From positions 1 to 64,000 of the forward strand of contig CAJWHE010000008.1 of assembly GCA_913041145.1 (NCBI GenBank): 64,000 nt of DNA, written 5' to 3'. Shown here piece after piece: positions 29,702 to 39,327 of this stretch. Source of the DNA: an uncultured Paracoccaceae bacterium (GTDB lineage: Bacteria > Pseudomonadota > Alphaproteobacteria > Rhodobacterales > Rhodobacteraceae). Position numbers and translations under genes: made by a program. Position 1 is the first letter of the stretch; the number at the start of each line of letters is the position of its first letter. The notes under the pieces are model-generated. The model did no database searches and was not told the DNA's origin. It was given only the letters and a program-made list of their open reading frames with translations.

Positions 29702-29770
29702 TTTGGCCTAACCGTTACGGTCTTTTATCTGCGTGAGACCAAACTTTTAGTTCAAACCTAAAAGGCCAAA
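29702..29770 (+). other. Structured segment with tRNA-like acceptor stem and T-arm
   Basis: It lies 60 bases after the ahcY stop. TTTGGCCT (29702-29709) pairs perfectly with AGGCCAAA (29763-29770). Just inside the 3' arm is a stem-loop TTTAG-TTCAAAC-CTAAA (29746-29762) with the exact geometry of a tRNA T-arm: 5-bp stem, 7-base loop TTCRAnn, closing G-C. A third helix, GGTCT/AGACC (29719-29723 with 29736-29740), encloses a 12-base loop. The total is about 5 bases shorter than a tRNA, with no normal D-arm or 7-base anticodon loop. It could be a tRNA-like relic, an sRNA or mRNA 3' structure, or chance. Confidence 0.35.
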
Positions 29771-29825
29771 TATCGTATTAACTTCTAGTTCTATAATTTT
29801 TTAATTCTATTACAGATTAATCTGG

Positions 29826-30773
29826 TTATTCTTTGGCTAAAGGCCTCTCCAGTAAAGTGCTTAATACTAAGCCCACAGATTTGGATCCATCAATAATATC
29901 GACAACTCCTTTAGTAATTGGCATATCTATGTTATGTTTTATTGAGAGTTGTAATACAGCCCGTGCTGTTGCTATGCCTTCTACAGTAGAACTAGGTTTA
30001 GCACCGAGGTTTGCCCCAATAGAAAAACCATAAGAAAAATTTCTTGATTGAGGGGAAGTGCAGGTTAGAACTAAATCTCCCATACCTGATAGACCATAAA
30101 GTGTTTCTTGTTTTGCGCCAAGCGTTGTGGCAAGTTTAACAATCTCTGCGAAACCTCTTGTTAAAAGGGCTGATCGCGCACTGTCTCCAAGGCCGGCACC
30201 AACGCATAAACCGCAAGCTATAGCAATTATATTTTTTAAAGCGCCACCCAACTCGGCACCAATAGGGTCTGATGACAAGTAAAGCCTAATTGAGTCGGTA
30301 GATAAGGTTTTCTGTAGCTCGGCTCCTAGCTGTCTGTTTTCAGTTGCGATAGTTAGGCCAGTCGGTAAGCCTATTGCAATATCAGAAGCAAAGCTTGGCC
30401 CTGTTAAAATTGCTGAAGAGCCACCAATTGTATTCCTTATGACCTTCGTTGGTCCAATTTTTGTGTTCAAATCTATACCTTTACAGCACGCTACTGCTAC
30501 CTTTGGCTTTTGATTCAAATTTTCTAAATATGTAGTTAAATTCTGCATAGGTATAGCTAAGATAAGTATATCATCCCGACTAAGAGAGGCCGTGCTATTA
30601 CTAACCTTCAGAGATTTTGGAAGAGAAACCCCTGGCAGATAGTCTGTGGTGCGATTTTTAACTAATTCGGTCGAGTTGCGACTGATTAGAGTAACATCTT
30701 TACCAGCTTTATGAAATACAAGTGCTAAGGCTGTACCGAACGCCCCTGCGCCACTTATGAAAATACGTGTCAT
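29826..30773 (-). CDS. gpsA: Glycerol-3-phosphate dehydrogenase [NAD(P)+]
   Basis: The 315-residue protein has the N-terminal nucleotide-binding [27 protein letters not shown], the catalytic-lysine region [14 protein letters not shown] and [20 protein letters not shown], all GpsA signatures. It reduces dihydroxyacetone phosphate to sn-glycerol-3-phosphate for phospholipid synthesis. The start overlaps the tsaD stop by 4 bases, so the pair is coupled. It is convergent with ahcY across 183 bases. Confidence 0.95.
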   Translation of the reverse strand: MTRIFISGAGAFGTALALVFHKAGKDVTLISRNSTELVKNRTTDYLPGVSLPKSLKVSNSTASLSRDDILILAIPMQNLTTYLENLNQKPKVAVACCKGIDLNTKIGPTKVIRNTIGGSSAILTGPSFASDIAIGLPTGLTIATENRQLGAELQKTLSTDSIRLYLSSDPIGAELGGALKNIIAIACGLCVGAGLGDSARSALLTRGFAEIVKLATTLGAKQETLYGLSGMGDLVLTCTSPQSRNFSYGFSIGANLGAKPSSTVEGIATARAVLQLSIKHNIDMPITKGVVDIIDGSKSVGLVLSTLLERPLAKE

Positions 30774-31867
30774 GCTTTTCTACCTTTTTTTCCGTATCCA
30801 ATTAAGGCAGGTGCGGATTCATCCAGAGGCCAGCGAGGGCGAGCTCCAAGAGACATGTCGTCTCTGATCCCAAGCCTATAGTGTTCTATTCCTGCCCATG
30901 CAATCATTGCGGCGTTATCAGTACAAAGGTTTATCGGTGGCGCAATAAAGGTTACTCCACATTTCGCAGCTAATTTTTTTAGGTTATCTCTTATTAAGCT
31001 ATTAGAAGCCACACCACCGGCTACTGAAATAGTTGGACTATTAGGTTTTATGGCTAAGTACATTTCTAGTGCTACCATAGTTTTTTTTGTTAATATTTCG
31101 CTTATAGCTTCCTGAAAAGAGGCGCTGATATCAGATTGATCTATACTATATAGCCCGCCTTGCTCTTGAATTAGAGCATCTCTAGCTCGTAAGACAGAAG
31201 TTTTTAAACCTGAAAATGACATGTTGCACCCATCTCGGCCAATTAGTGGGCGTGGAAAATCAAACCGTACACTGTTGCCGGATTTTGCAGAGACCTCGAT
31301 ACTGGGCCCCCCAGGCTGAGGTAACGAGATTAACCTCGCAACTTTGTCAAATGCCTCACCAGGAGCATCATCAATGCTTGCACCAATTCGTTTAAACTGT
31401 GTTGGACCATGAACGATTAAGAACTGGCAGTGACCACCGGATATAAGTAACATTAAATATGGGAACTCAATCTGATTAGTCAGTCGTGGTGTTAAGGCAT
31501 GTCCAGCTAGATGGTTAATCCCTATCAGGGGTTTTTTTGAACCTACGGAAAGCCCCTTGGCGTACATAACCCCTGACATAACCCCTCCAATAAGCCCTGG
31601 GCCTGCTGTTACTGCGATCGCGTCGATAGTATTTAAATTGAATTTTGCATCTTCAAGGGCATCTTCAATGACATAATCTAGTTTTTCTGTATGAGCTCTG
31701 GCAGCGATCTCTGGCACTACACCCCCAAATTTCTTATGAAGTTCCTCTTGACCAAAGATTTTCGAAGAAAGAACATTTACTTTGGTTTCATCTATCAATT
31801 GGACAACGGCAGCTGCCGTATCATCGCAGCTACTTTCAATTCCTAAAATAGTTATAGTTTTGGCCAT
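30770..31867 (-). CDS. tsaD: tRNA N6-adenosine threonylcarbamoyltransferase TsaD
   Basis: The protein is about 365 residues from the ATG at 31867 ([22 protein letters not shown]); the in-frame TTG three codons earlier is not needed. The ASKHA fold carries the metal-binding HxxxH in [28 protein letters not shown] and [10 protein letters not shown]. It transfers the threonylcarbamoyl group to A37 of tRNA together with TsaB and TsaE. The tsaD-gpsA order with divergent hemD is common in alphaproteobacteria. Confidence 0.95.
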   Translation of the reverse strand: MAKTITILGIESSCDDTAAAVVQLIDETKVNVLSSKIFGQEELHKKFGGVVPEIAARAHTEKLDYVIEDALEDAKFNLNTIDAIAVTAGPGLIGGVMSGVMYAKGLSVGSKKPLIGINHLAGHALTPRLTNQIEFPYLMLLISGGHCQFLIVHGPTQFKRIGASIDDAPGEAFDKVARLISLPQPGGPSIEVSAKSGNSVRFDFPRPLIGRDGCNMSFSGLKTSVLRARDALIQEQGGLYSIDQSDISASFQEAISEILTKKTMVALEMYLAIKPNSPTISVAGGVASNSLIRDNLKKLAAKCGVTFIAPPINLCTDNAAMIAWAGIEHYRLGIRDDMSLGARPRWPLDESAPALIGYGKKGRKA

Positions 31868-31944
31868 TTTTTTCAAACTGTTGCTTATGCTTAATTACAA
31901 AGGTATCACTGAGATATGTTTCTCACAATCTATAAGTACCTCAA

Positions 31945-32646
31945 ATGAAGATTTTGATTACACGTCCCTTACAACAATCTAGGCGTTTTGCTGAGACCCT
32001 TGTTAAACAATTTGGAAAAAATTTAGAAATCTGTGCCTCCCCGGTTCTAGAAATAAAATTCTTTAAAGTTGAAATAAAACTAAATTCTTTTGACGGACTT
32101 ATTTTTACTTCTGAAAGTGGTGTAAGGGCATTTTCAAATTTAAACCAACAAAGTGAAAAAAAAGTATATTGTGTAGGTGCTTATACATCTGAGATTGCAA
32201 GAAAGAGTGGCTTATCGGTTACTCATACTGAAAAAAATGTAGAAGATTTAAAAACTTGGCTGATAGAAAATGATGCAGAAAGGAGATTACTTTACCTTTG
32301 CGGTCAACATATTTCCAACAATCTAGAAATGGCGTTTGAAGAAAGTAAAATTACCATAGTATCTCAAATAATTTATGACCAGTTGCCAAGGAAACTATCC
32401 CCAGGTGCAATTCAGTTTCTGTCAGATGTGAGGCCGGTATTACTTCCTATATTCTCTGAGAGAAGCTATGAAATTCTATCTCGACAATTCAAAAGTTCGA
32501 TGAAGTCTCCAAGAATAGCGATCTGTTTGAGTTCGGCTATAGCGAATAAAGTTAAAGATGATGAGTTTGAAAAAGTTTTAATTAGCTCACAACCAGATTT
32601 AGAAAGTCTTATTAAAGTAGTTCAAGAGTACTTCCAAAACTCTTAA
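31945..32646 (+). CDS. hemD: Uroporphyrinogen-III synthase
   Basis: The 233-residue protein begins MKILITRPLQQSRRFAETL, the typical HemD N-terminus. FDGLIFTSESGVRAF and VYCVGAYTSEIARKSG are also family motifs. Sequence conservation in HemD is low, so genomic position helps: divergent from tsaD and followed by mitofilin-like and HemY genes, as in other alphaproteobacteria. It closes hydroxymethylbilane to uroporphyrinogen III in heme, cobalamin or siroheme synthesis. Confidence 0.87.
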   Translation: MKILITRPLQQSRRFAETLVKQFGKNLEICASPVLEIKFFKVEIKLNSFDGLIFTSESGVRAFSNLNQQSEKKVYCVGAYTSEIARKSGLSVTHTEKNVEDLKTWLIENDAERRLLYLCGQHISNNLEMAFEESKITIVSQIIYDQLPRKLSPGAIQFLSDVRPVLLPIFSERSYEILSRQFKSSMKSPRIAICLSSAIANKVKDDEFEKVLISSQPDLESLIKVVQEYFQNS

Positions 32647-32734
32647 GCTATATTTTTTTTGTGAACTACAGTATCTTATGTTGAAATTTGTTGAAGTCAG
32701 AATATGTTTATCACAAATACTAATTTAACGAAAT

Positions 32735-33844
32735 ATGAAACGAGGTCTTGAGAAAGTTTTGGTTACAAAAAGTAAAGATAATAATCTAGACGAGGTTCCG
32801 ATAATTGAGGCTGAAGATCTAGTCAGTATTGGTCCAGACGAGATTCACAATACGGTACGAAAGACCAAAAAAAATAAATTCCAAATTGTCATAATTATGT
32901 CAGTTATTTTTTTTATGATTTGTATATCCTCGGTTTTCTATTTTGTGGAACGTGCTCCTAAGTCTGAAATTATTAACGGTGAGGTAAGTGAATTAAAAAA
33001 TATAGTTAAGACACTTCAAGTTGAATTAAAGGAGCAAAAACTTGAAAATATGGCTCTCAATTCAAAAATTCTTACTATTAGCAAAGAATTTCAACATACA
33101 GGTACGGTACTCGCAGAGAATAAAACATATAATAAAGATATGTTTGCGTCTTTATCTAAGCAAATTCTTTCTATTTCAAGCTCACTAAATGAACAGCCGA
33201 CTATATCTAATGTTGATGAAATTTCCATAATTAAAAATACTAATGTACTCAGGGAATTAGAAAAAAGACTTCAATTATTGTCTGCAGATATTGAGAGTAG
33301 AGTTAGCTCGTCAGAAAAAGAATCTAATAGAATAAAAAAATTAGAAGAAGAGACAGCTTTTAAAGTTAAGCTGTTAGAAATTAGAGATAGGGTGCAAAAA
33401 GGTATGCCATTTGAGGATTTAATCATCAATTTTCTTGATAATAGCAAACTAACCAAAGAGTTAAAAAAAATAGCACCTATAGGAGTGACACCACTGGCTG
33501 AGTTAAAAAGTGTATTTCCACAACTTGCGAGAAATTCCTTACAAGCTATTCATAAAAATACTTTGGAAGTCGATACAAAAAAAAGGCTCATTTCATTATT
33601 AAAAGAGAAACTTGGTGCAAGGTCTCTTGTCCCACGCGAGGGTAGTGAACCAGATGCAATTCTATCTAGAGTGGAGGCACTCATTAAAGAAAATAGACTC
33701 GAAGATGCGTTGAAACAATTAAATTCTTTACCTACGCCTGGAATTAAAATTTTAAGTGAGTGGATTGAGCAAGCTACAGACTGGATTTTAGTAGATAAGG
33801 CTATCACTGAAATAAATTTTTTTTTAAGTGAAGAACAAGGATAA
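32735..33844 (+). CDS. Mitofilin-family inner-membrane protein (COG4223-like)
   Basis: The 369-residue protein has a charged cytoplasmic N-terminus (about 1-48), one transmembrane helix (about 49-70, IVIIMSVIFFMICISSVF) and a long coiled-coil region (about 80-220). A C-terminal domain with PFEDLIINFLDNSKLTKELKKIAPIG resembles the mitofilin signature region. Alphaproteobacterial mitofilins are homologues of mitochondrial Mic60 and have been linked to membrane shaping. Context (hemD upstream, hemY 3 bases downstream) supports the call more than the diverged sequence does. Confidence 0.78.
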   Translation: MKRGLEKVLVTKSKDNNLDEVPIIEAEDLVSIGPDEIHNTVRKTKKNKFQIVIIMSVIFFMICISSVFYFVERAPKSEIINGEVSELKNIVKTLQVELKEQKLENMALNSKILTISKEFQHTGTVLAENKTYNKDMFASLSKQILSISSSLNEQPTISNVDEISIIKNTNVLRELEKRLQLLSADIESRVSSSEKESNRIKKLEEETAFKVKLLEIRDRVQKGMPFEDLIINFLDNSKLTKELKKIAPIGVTPLAELKSVFPQLARNSLQAIHKNTLEVDTKKRLISLLKEKLGARSLVPREGSEPDAILSRVEALIKENRLEDALKQLNSLPTPGIKILSEWIEQATDWILVDKAITEINFFLSEEQG

Positions 33845-33847
33845 ATA

Positions 33848-35281
33848 ATGCTTTTTTATCTAATAAAGATATTTGGATTTTTTATTATAGTAGCGGCCAT
33901 CGCTATCGGAGTCGGGGAACTATTTCAAAGTAGTGGTTTCATAAGGCTATCCATGTTTAATTTTGAATTTACTATGAGTCCGATGATAGCGTTACTGACA
34001 TTTATGGCAGTACTTTTTGTTTTTTGGGTTTTATTAAAACTTTTTGGATTTATAAATGCCATCTTCAGCTTTGTTAGTGGTGATGAAACTGCTGTTTCAA
34101 GGTTTTTTTATAAAAATAGGGAACGCAAGGGGTTCGAAGCCTTGGCTGATGGGATGGTTGCCTTGGCTTCAGGCGAGAGCAAACTGGCTGTAACAAAGGC
34201 TGCCAGAGCTGAAAAATATTTAAAGCGACCTGAGTTAACAAATTTAATCACTGCTCAAGCAGCGGAAGCTTTAAACGATAAGCCAAAAGCATATGAGTTT
34301 TATAAAAAATTATTAAAAGATGATCGGACGCGTTTTGTTGGGGTTATTGGTATCATGAAGCAGAAACTCTCTGAAGGTGATACTGATTTAGCTTTAAAGC
34401 TGGCTGAAAGAGCATTCTCGTTAAAGCCAAAACATGAAAAAACCCAAGATTTTTTATTAACCCTCCAGGCAAAAAAAGAAGATTGGTCTGGAGCACGAAA
34501 GACTTTGAGTGCCAAATTAAAGTATGGAACCTTACCGCGTGACGTACATCGTCGCCGTGATGCGGTTTTAGCGCTCTCTGAGGCAAAAAGTATTTTAGCT
34601 GAAGGTAAAAATATTGAAGCCCGAGAGGCAGCGATTGAGGCAAACAGACTCTCCCCAGATCTAATTCCTGCGGCAACGATGGCTGCTAGAAGTTACATGG
34701 AAGGAGGTAAGGTAAAAAATGCGTTACGTGTTATAAAAAAAGCTTGGGAAGTCCGACCACACCCTGATTTAGCAACAGTATTTTTGGAGGTCACTGAAAA
34801 AGAAGACCACATTTACCGAATAAAGAGTTTTAAGTCCTTATCACGTGTACAAGTTAATCATAACGAAACAAAAATGTTTCTCGCAGAATTGTATGTTTCA
34901 TCAGAAGATTTTGATGCTGCTAGATTAGTAATTAATGATCTTGTACAAAGTGTTCCAACGGCTCGCTTATTAACAATACGAGCTGCTATTAGTAAGGGTG
35001 AGGGAGCAGATGATGAGTTAGTTAGAGGTTTGTTAAATGAAGCTTTAAAGGCATCTAGAGGATCTCAATGGGTGTGTGAAAACTGTTCTCAGGTCCATGT
35101 GCATTGGGTCTCTGTTTGTGTAAATTGCTTCAGTCTAGATACGCTTAGCTGGCAGGAGATGCCTACAGAAAATAATTTTAACTTACCCGAGTCCGTGGAG
35201 TTATTTCTAGAGAGTGATGATTTTGACAAAGGTGATATTAAAATTGATGTTTCACTGGATCAGGATTTAAATAAAAAGTAA
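33848..35281 (+). CDS. HemY-like TPR membrane protein with C-terminal CxxC pair
   Basis: The 477-residue protein has two N-terminal transmembrane helices (about 5-25 and 43-65) and an RKGFEALADGMVALASGESKLA block typical of alphaproteobacterial HemY. TPR-like helical repeats span about 110-400. Near the C-terminus two CxxC pairs (CENC and CVNC, spaced 14 residues between inner cysteines) form a zinc-ribbon/rubredoxin-like knuckle, as in LapB-type proteins. HemY was named for position near heme genes; its function is not settled. It overlaps no gene but follows the mitofilin gene by 3 bases. Confidence 0.82.
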   Translation: MLFYLIKIFGFFIIVAAIAIGVGELFQSSGFIRLSMFNFEFTMSPMIALLTFMAVLFVFWVLLKLFGFINAIFSFVSGDETAVSRFFYKNRERKGFEALADGMVALASGESKLAVTKAARAEKYLKRPELTNLITAQAAEALNDKPKAYEFYKKLLKDDRTRFVGVIGIMKQKLSEGDTDLALKLAERAFSLKPKHEKTQDFLLTLQAKKEDWSGARKTLSAKLKYGTLPRDVHRRRDAVLALSEAKSILAEGKNIEAREAAIEANRLSPDLIPAATMAARSYMEGGKVKNALRVIKKAWEVRPHPDLATVFLEVTEKEDHIYRIKSFKSLSRVQVNHNETKMFLAELYVSSEDFDAARLVINDLVQSVPTARLLTIRAAISKGEGADDELVRGLLNEALKASRGSQWVCENCSQVHVHWVSVCVNCFSLDTLSWQEMPTENNFNLPESVELFLESDDFDKGDIKIDVSLDQDLNKK

Positions 35282-35367
35282 TTAGCTTAGTAAATTTTTT
35301 AATAATTGAGTAGTATGTAAATTCTACTTTAACCTTAATTCTGTATAATTATCAGGAATTTTATCCG

Positions 35368-36525
35368 ATGTTAGCTTCCCAAAACCCAAGCTGGAAAAAC
35401 CTATGGTTATCATCATCAGTGTTATCAATATCTTTACTAGGAGATGCGCTACTATACGTAGTGCTACCTGTAAATGCTTACCTGTTTGGGGTTAGTATGG
35501 TGTGGGTCGGTGTTTTATTAGCAGTTAATCGGATAATACGTACATTCACCTATGGATGGATAGTCCAATTAGCAGAAGCAATTGGGCTTAGAAATTTATG
35601 CTTAATTTCAGCTGTTATGGCTATAGTTTCAACTGCTGGGTATGGATTATTGAGTGGGCCTACTGCACTTATAATATCTCGTGTTATTTGGGGTTTATCT
35701 TATGCCGGAATGTTATTGGTGACGTTAGCTTATGCAGTTGAGGATAGTAGTAAAACCGCAACTCGAGTTGGGTTAAGCAGAGCTGTAGAGCAGGTTGGCC
35801 CACTTCTTGCTTTGACTGCAGGAACCTGGCTCGCAAGCGTAGTGGGAGCTAAAGATGTTTTTTTATATTTAGCCGTCTTATCATTATTATGTATCCCTTT
35901 CGCTTTGGCACTTAAAAATCCAATAAAGAAGGCAAAAACCCCAAGAAAAGAAGTAAAAGGTAACCTACTTTTGTCACCCAACAGTTTTGATTTTTCTATC
36001 TTCTTAATGGGTTTGGGAATTGATGGACTTTTTACTGTAACAATTTCTTTGATGTGGTTAGAGTTTGTTACACCTGAAACAGCTATAATGTTGGGTGGAT
36101 TTTTTTTAGCTGGCAGACGTTTGGTTGAGATGATTAGTGCACCGTTGGCAGGCATCATTTCTGATAACCTTGGTGTGAAGGTACCTTTAATTTTTGCTCT
36201 GATTTTTGTAGTTTTGGGTTTTCTTTTAGTGGGCATGGGATCTCTAATTTTAGGTTCTATTCTAATTATTTTAGCGAGAGGCGCATTGGGGACACTTTTC
36301 CCTGCTGCTGTTTCTTTATTGGCAACGCGAAGCAAACTTGAGCCTCTAGCCAGAAATCAAGCATGGCGAGATGTCGGGGCAGCAATTGGGCCATTAGGGA
36401 CAGGTTTACTATTAATTGTAGCCACCCCAATGATGTTACACACAGCATTATCGATTCTTTTTATTATAAGCTTTATTTGGTTGTTACTATCACCCTCGTG
36501 GAAGAATCTTCAAAATGGCGGTTAA
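35368..36525 (+). CDS. MFS transporter
   Basis: The 385-residue protein has about 11-12 hydrophobic helices and typical MFS features: repeated helix-rich halves split by a short basic cytoplasmic loop (LKNPIKKAKTPRKEVKG, about 180-200), ARNQAWRDVGAAIGP late in the protein and GRRLVEMISAPLAG. The substrate cannot be read from sequence. It stands alone with 86 and 65 bases of spacer on either side and is convergent with the EamA gene. Confidence 0.83.
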   Translation: MLASQNPSWKNLWLSSSVLSISLLGDALLYVVLPVNAYLFGVSMVWVGVLLAVNRIIRTFTYGWIVQLAEAIGLRNLCLISAVMAIVSTAGYGLLSGPTALIISRVIWGLSYAGMLLVTLAYAVEDSSKTATRVGLSRAVEQVGPLLALTAGTWLASVVGAKDVFLYLAVLSLLCIPFALALKNPIKKAKTPRKEVKGNLLLSPNSFDFSIFLMGLGIDGLFTVTISLMWLEFVTPETAIMLGGFFLAGRRLVEMISAPLAGIISDNLGVKVPLIFALIFVVLGFLLVGMGSLILGSILIILARGALGTLFPAAVSLLATRSKLEPLARNQAWRDVGAAIGPLGTGLLLIVATPMMLHTALSILFIISFIWLLLSPSWKNLQNGG

Positions 36526-36590
36526 GAATTTATAATTTCTGATTAGCGTTAGGCTATAAATGTTGTTGAATAATAGGTTTTTTGAACACT

Positions 36591-37442
36591 CTATTTATTT
36601 TTTTGCTCTCTTAACCAGATATAAATACCAGACGAAACAATTATTAAACCACCCAAAATTGTAATTAAGCTAGGTATCTCACTGAAAAAATAAAATCCCC
36701 ATAAACTACCATAAAGTATTCCAATGTAGTTAAATGGAGCTAAGAATGAGGCTTCAGATATTCGATACGCATGTATTAATAAAAAGTGTCCGGCAGCACC
36801 TAGTAAGCCAAATACGGAAAATACCAATAGGTCTGATGAATCTATTGGTGTCCAAGACGGAATAACTAATACAGAGGCAGTAATGGAGCCTAATAAAGCT
36901 GTGTAAACGAAACTTGTCAGTGGGGATTCATCATGACTTAAATATCGTGTTGAAATTACGTAAGCGGCGTAACTTGCGGCTGAAATAATTGGTAAAATAA
37001 CTGCATATGAAAATACTCCAGTTCCCGGACCTATAATTAGTAAAGCTCCTATTAGCCCGAAGGCTACACCGAGCCACCTACGATGACCGACAGTTTCTTT
37101 GAGGACTAGGACAGATAGTATAGTTACAAAAATTGGGGACACTTGGAAAATGGCATTAACATCAGCAAGCTTTAATGTTTTTAAGCTAGTAAAAAAGCAA
37201 ATTGTAGCGATGAATAACAGTGCAGATCTAACAATCTGTAGTTTGAAATTTTTTGTTTTTAGTATGCGGTATAAAACAGGAGATAGTAAGACAAAACTAA
37301 CTACTGTTTGACTTAGGTATCTTGCCCAAATGACTTGAATTGGGGGATAGTTTTGTACTAGATGCTTTGCTACCGAATCCATTGAGGTAAATAATGCCAG
37401 TGTCACAAGTATTAGGCAGATGCCTTTTAGATTTGAAGACAT
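36591..37442 (-). CDS. DMT-superfamily EamA transporter
   Basis: The 283-residue protein has ten predicted transmembrane helices in two EamA repeats: IVRSALLFIATICFF and IFQVSPIFVTILSVLVLKE in the first, FLAPFNYIGILYGSLWG in the second. The layout resembles the SAM/RhaT/RibN-like exporter branch, but the substrate is not deducible. A second protein of the same subtype lies at 40665-41633. It is convergent with the MFS gene and separated from the ADH gene by 193 bases. Confidence 0.87.
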   Translation of the reverse strand: MSSNLKGICLILVTLALFTSMDSVAKHLVQNYPPIQVIWARYLSQTVVSFVLLSPVLYRILKTKNFKLQIVRSALLFIATICFFTSLKTLKLADVNAIFQVSPIFVTILSVLVLKETVGHRRWLGVAFGLIGALLIIGPGTGVFSYAVILPIISAASYAAYVISTRYLSHDESPLTSFVYTALLGSITASVLVIPSWTPIDSSDLLVFSVFGLLGAAGHFLLIHAYRISEASFLAPFNYIGILYGSLWGFYFFSEIPSLITILGGLIIVSSGIYIWLREQKNK

Positions 37443-37635
37443 ATCATTTAAGCTTTCTATTTAATAAATTTAATTAGTTAAGAATCCTTAAAGTATTAAC
37501 TTTTAAGTAGATAAGTTATGGATGGTATGTCGTATAAAGTAGGAAGTTGAATTGTGGTTCACATAGTTAATTAAGTTGATAATTACCAATCGTTAATTTT
37601 TGCTATTAGTAGGATGACTAAGTAAAGTTATTTAG

Positions 37636-38781
37636 TTAAATACAAGTTTCAAATAATGCAATTGTGTTTTCTTTTGTAAGCGTAATAGGATTTCCATTAC
37701 AGCTAGGATCTAAAAGAGCCATTGAGGCTAGCTCAGGGATATTTGGGTTAATAACACCTATTTCAGATAACTTTCTTGGGATTTCTAGATGATCATTAAG
37801 GTCCTGAACAAATGAACAGAAACCTTCGAAGCCGCCCTTAATTTCTAGATAGTTTGCAGCCAAATCAAAACGACTTTTAATTGCAGGAGCATTGAGTTGA
37901 AGAACAGCAGGCATACAGATTGCATTTGTAGTGCCGTGATGTGTGTTATGTACGGCTCCGATAGGATGGCTTAAGGCGTGGATTGCGCCTAATCCTTTTT
38001 GAAAGGAAGTAGCACCCATAGCCGCCGCACACATCATATTTGCTCTCGCACTAAGGTTGGAACCATCTTTGTATGCTAGTGGTAAGTAATTTTTTACAAG
38101 ACGCATTCCCTCTAATGCAATTCCTTGTGCCATTGGGTGGTAATGGGGGCTAGAAAATGCCTCCACACAATGTGCGAATGCGTCCAGTCCAGTTCCAGAG
38201 GTAATAAACTTAGGCATACTAACTGTGAGCTCTGGATCACAGATAACAACAGACGGTAATAATTTTGGATGAGCAATAATCTTTTTAGTTTTAGTCTTTG
38301 AGTTTGTAATAATACTTGCTCGACCTACTTCCGAACCAGTTCCTGCTGTTGTTGGAATAGCAATTATCGGTGCAATTTTTGATGCGTCAGCTTGGTTCCC
38401 CCACTCATCAAACTCTTCTAAATCCCAAATAGATTTTTTCTGGTCACTCATTAATGCAACCATTTTCCCTAAATCTAATCCTGACCCTCCTCCAAAGGCT
38501 ACAACACCATCATGCCCTCCAGCTATGTATTGTCTTACGCCAGCGTAAAGATTCGTCTCAGTTGGGTTCGGATCGACTTCACTAAAAAAACCTGGGTTTA
38601 AGTTCTTGGCTTTCATAATTTCCAGCGTTTTATGCGTTATTGGTAAATCAGAAAGACCTTTGTCCGTGACTAACAATGGTTTTTTTATACCAACTTGCTG
38701 ACATATCTCCGAAAGTTCGTTTATTCTCCCTAATCCAAACCTTATTGAAGTTGGATAGTTCCAATTACCAAGTAAATTCAT
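37636..38781 (-). CDS. Iron-containing alcohol dehydrogenase
   Basis: The 381-residue group III Fe-ADH has GGGSGLDLGKMVAL (NAD-binding), IPTTAGTGSEVGRASI, and metal ligands in GLDAFAHCVEAF, GAIHALSHPIGA and the following HNTHHGTTNA. Members oxidise or reduce diverse alcohols, semialdehydes or maleylacetate. The sequence lies in the broad group with FQKGLGAIHALSHP rather than the well-studied YqhD or FucO types. The gene is monocistronic; the divergent cupin/hydratase pair may be functionally related (inferred). Confidence 0.9.
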   Translation of the reverse strand: MNLLGNWNYPTSIRFGLGRINELSEICQQVGIKKPLLVTDKGLSDLPITHKTLEIMKAKNLNPGFFSEVDPNPTETNLYAGVRQYIAGGHDGVVAFGGGSGLDLGKMVALMSDQKKSIWDLEEFDEWGNQADASKIAPIIAIPTTAGTGSEVGRASIITNSKTKTKKIIAHPKLLPSVVICDPELTVSMPKFITSGTGLDAFAHCVEAFSSPHYHPMAQGIALEGMRLVKNYLPLAYKDGSNLSARANMMCAAAMGATSFQKGLGAIHALSHPIGAVHNTHHGTTNAICMPAVLQLNAPAIKSRFDLAANYLEIKGGFEGFCSFVQDLNDHLEIPRKLSEIGVINPNIPELASMALLDPSCNGNPITLTKENTIALFETCI

Positions 38782-39002
38782 TTTTCCTCCATTTGAGTTT
38801 ACGAAACCCTATACCGCAGTTTATTATTTTTAAAGTTTAATGTCATACAAAAGTATATTTCTTACTAAGTAATAAAACACTAATTACTAGTCCAATGTGA
38901 AGCTTGATTAGAAGGGTTGAAATTTGAGTTAACGTTTGCAACTCTAGTATTAAGTATTAGTAATATTTCTTATTAAAAAGATTTTAAAAAAGGATTTTAA
39001 GT

Positions 39003-39296
39003 ATGAAAAGACAAAAAAAACCAGCTATTGGAAAGGTTTTACTTGAAAATGATATTACTCGAATAACAGAGTGGTCATTTTCTGGTTATGGAGACAATAC
39101 GGGTTGGCATGAACATGGATGTGATTATGCTGTCATACCTATGTTTTCGGGCATACTAGAACTTGATGATGGTAAGACTATTAGTAAAAGTAAACTTGAG
39201 CTTGGAAAACCCTATTTTAGAGGAAAAGGTGTGAAGCACGATGTAATTAACGGGAACGACTTCGCGTGTAGTTTTATAGAAGTTGAGTATCTTTAG
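39003..39296 (+). CDS. Small cupin-domain protein
   Basis: The 97-residue protein has GWHEHGCDYAVIPMFSGILEL, matching the first cupin motif with two histidines plus a Tyr/Asp segment, and KGVKHDVINGNDF providing a second histidine motif. That is enough for a single beta-barrel metal or small-molecule binding domain. A ribosome-binding AAGGA lies about 9 bases before the ATG. It ends 31 bases before the hydratase start, so the two are probably one operon. Enzyme or sensor role unknown. Confidence 0.75.
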   Translation: MKRQKKPAIGKVLLENDITRITEWSFSGYGDNTGWHEHGCDYAVIPMFSGILELDDGKTISKSKLELGKPYFRGKGVKHDVINGNDFACSFIEVEYL

Positions 39297-39327
39297 TAAA
39301 TTAATATTTAATAGGGTTTGTGATAAA

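Noticed and set aside
35730-36335. 201-codon minus-strand open frame inside the MFS gene
   Set aside because: Lys/Pro-rich composition is what antisense reading of a transporter gives; no domain recognised.
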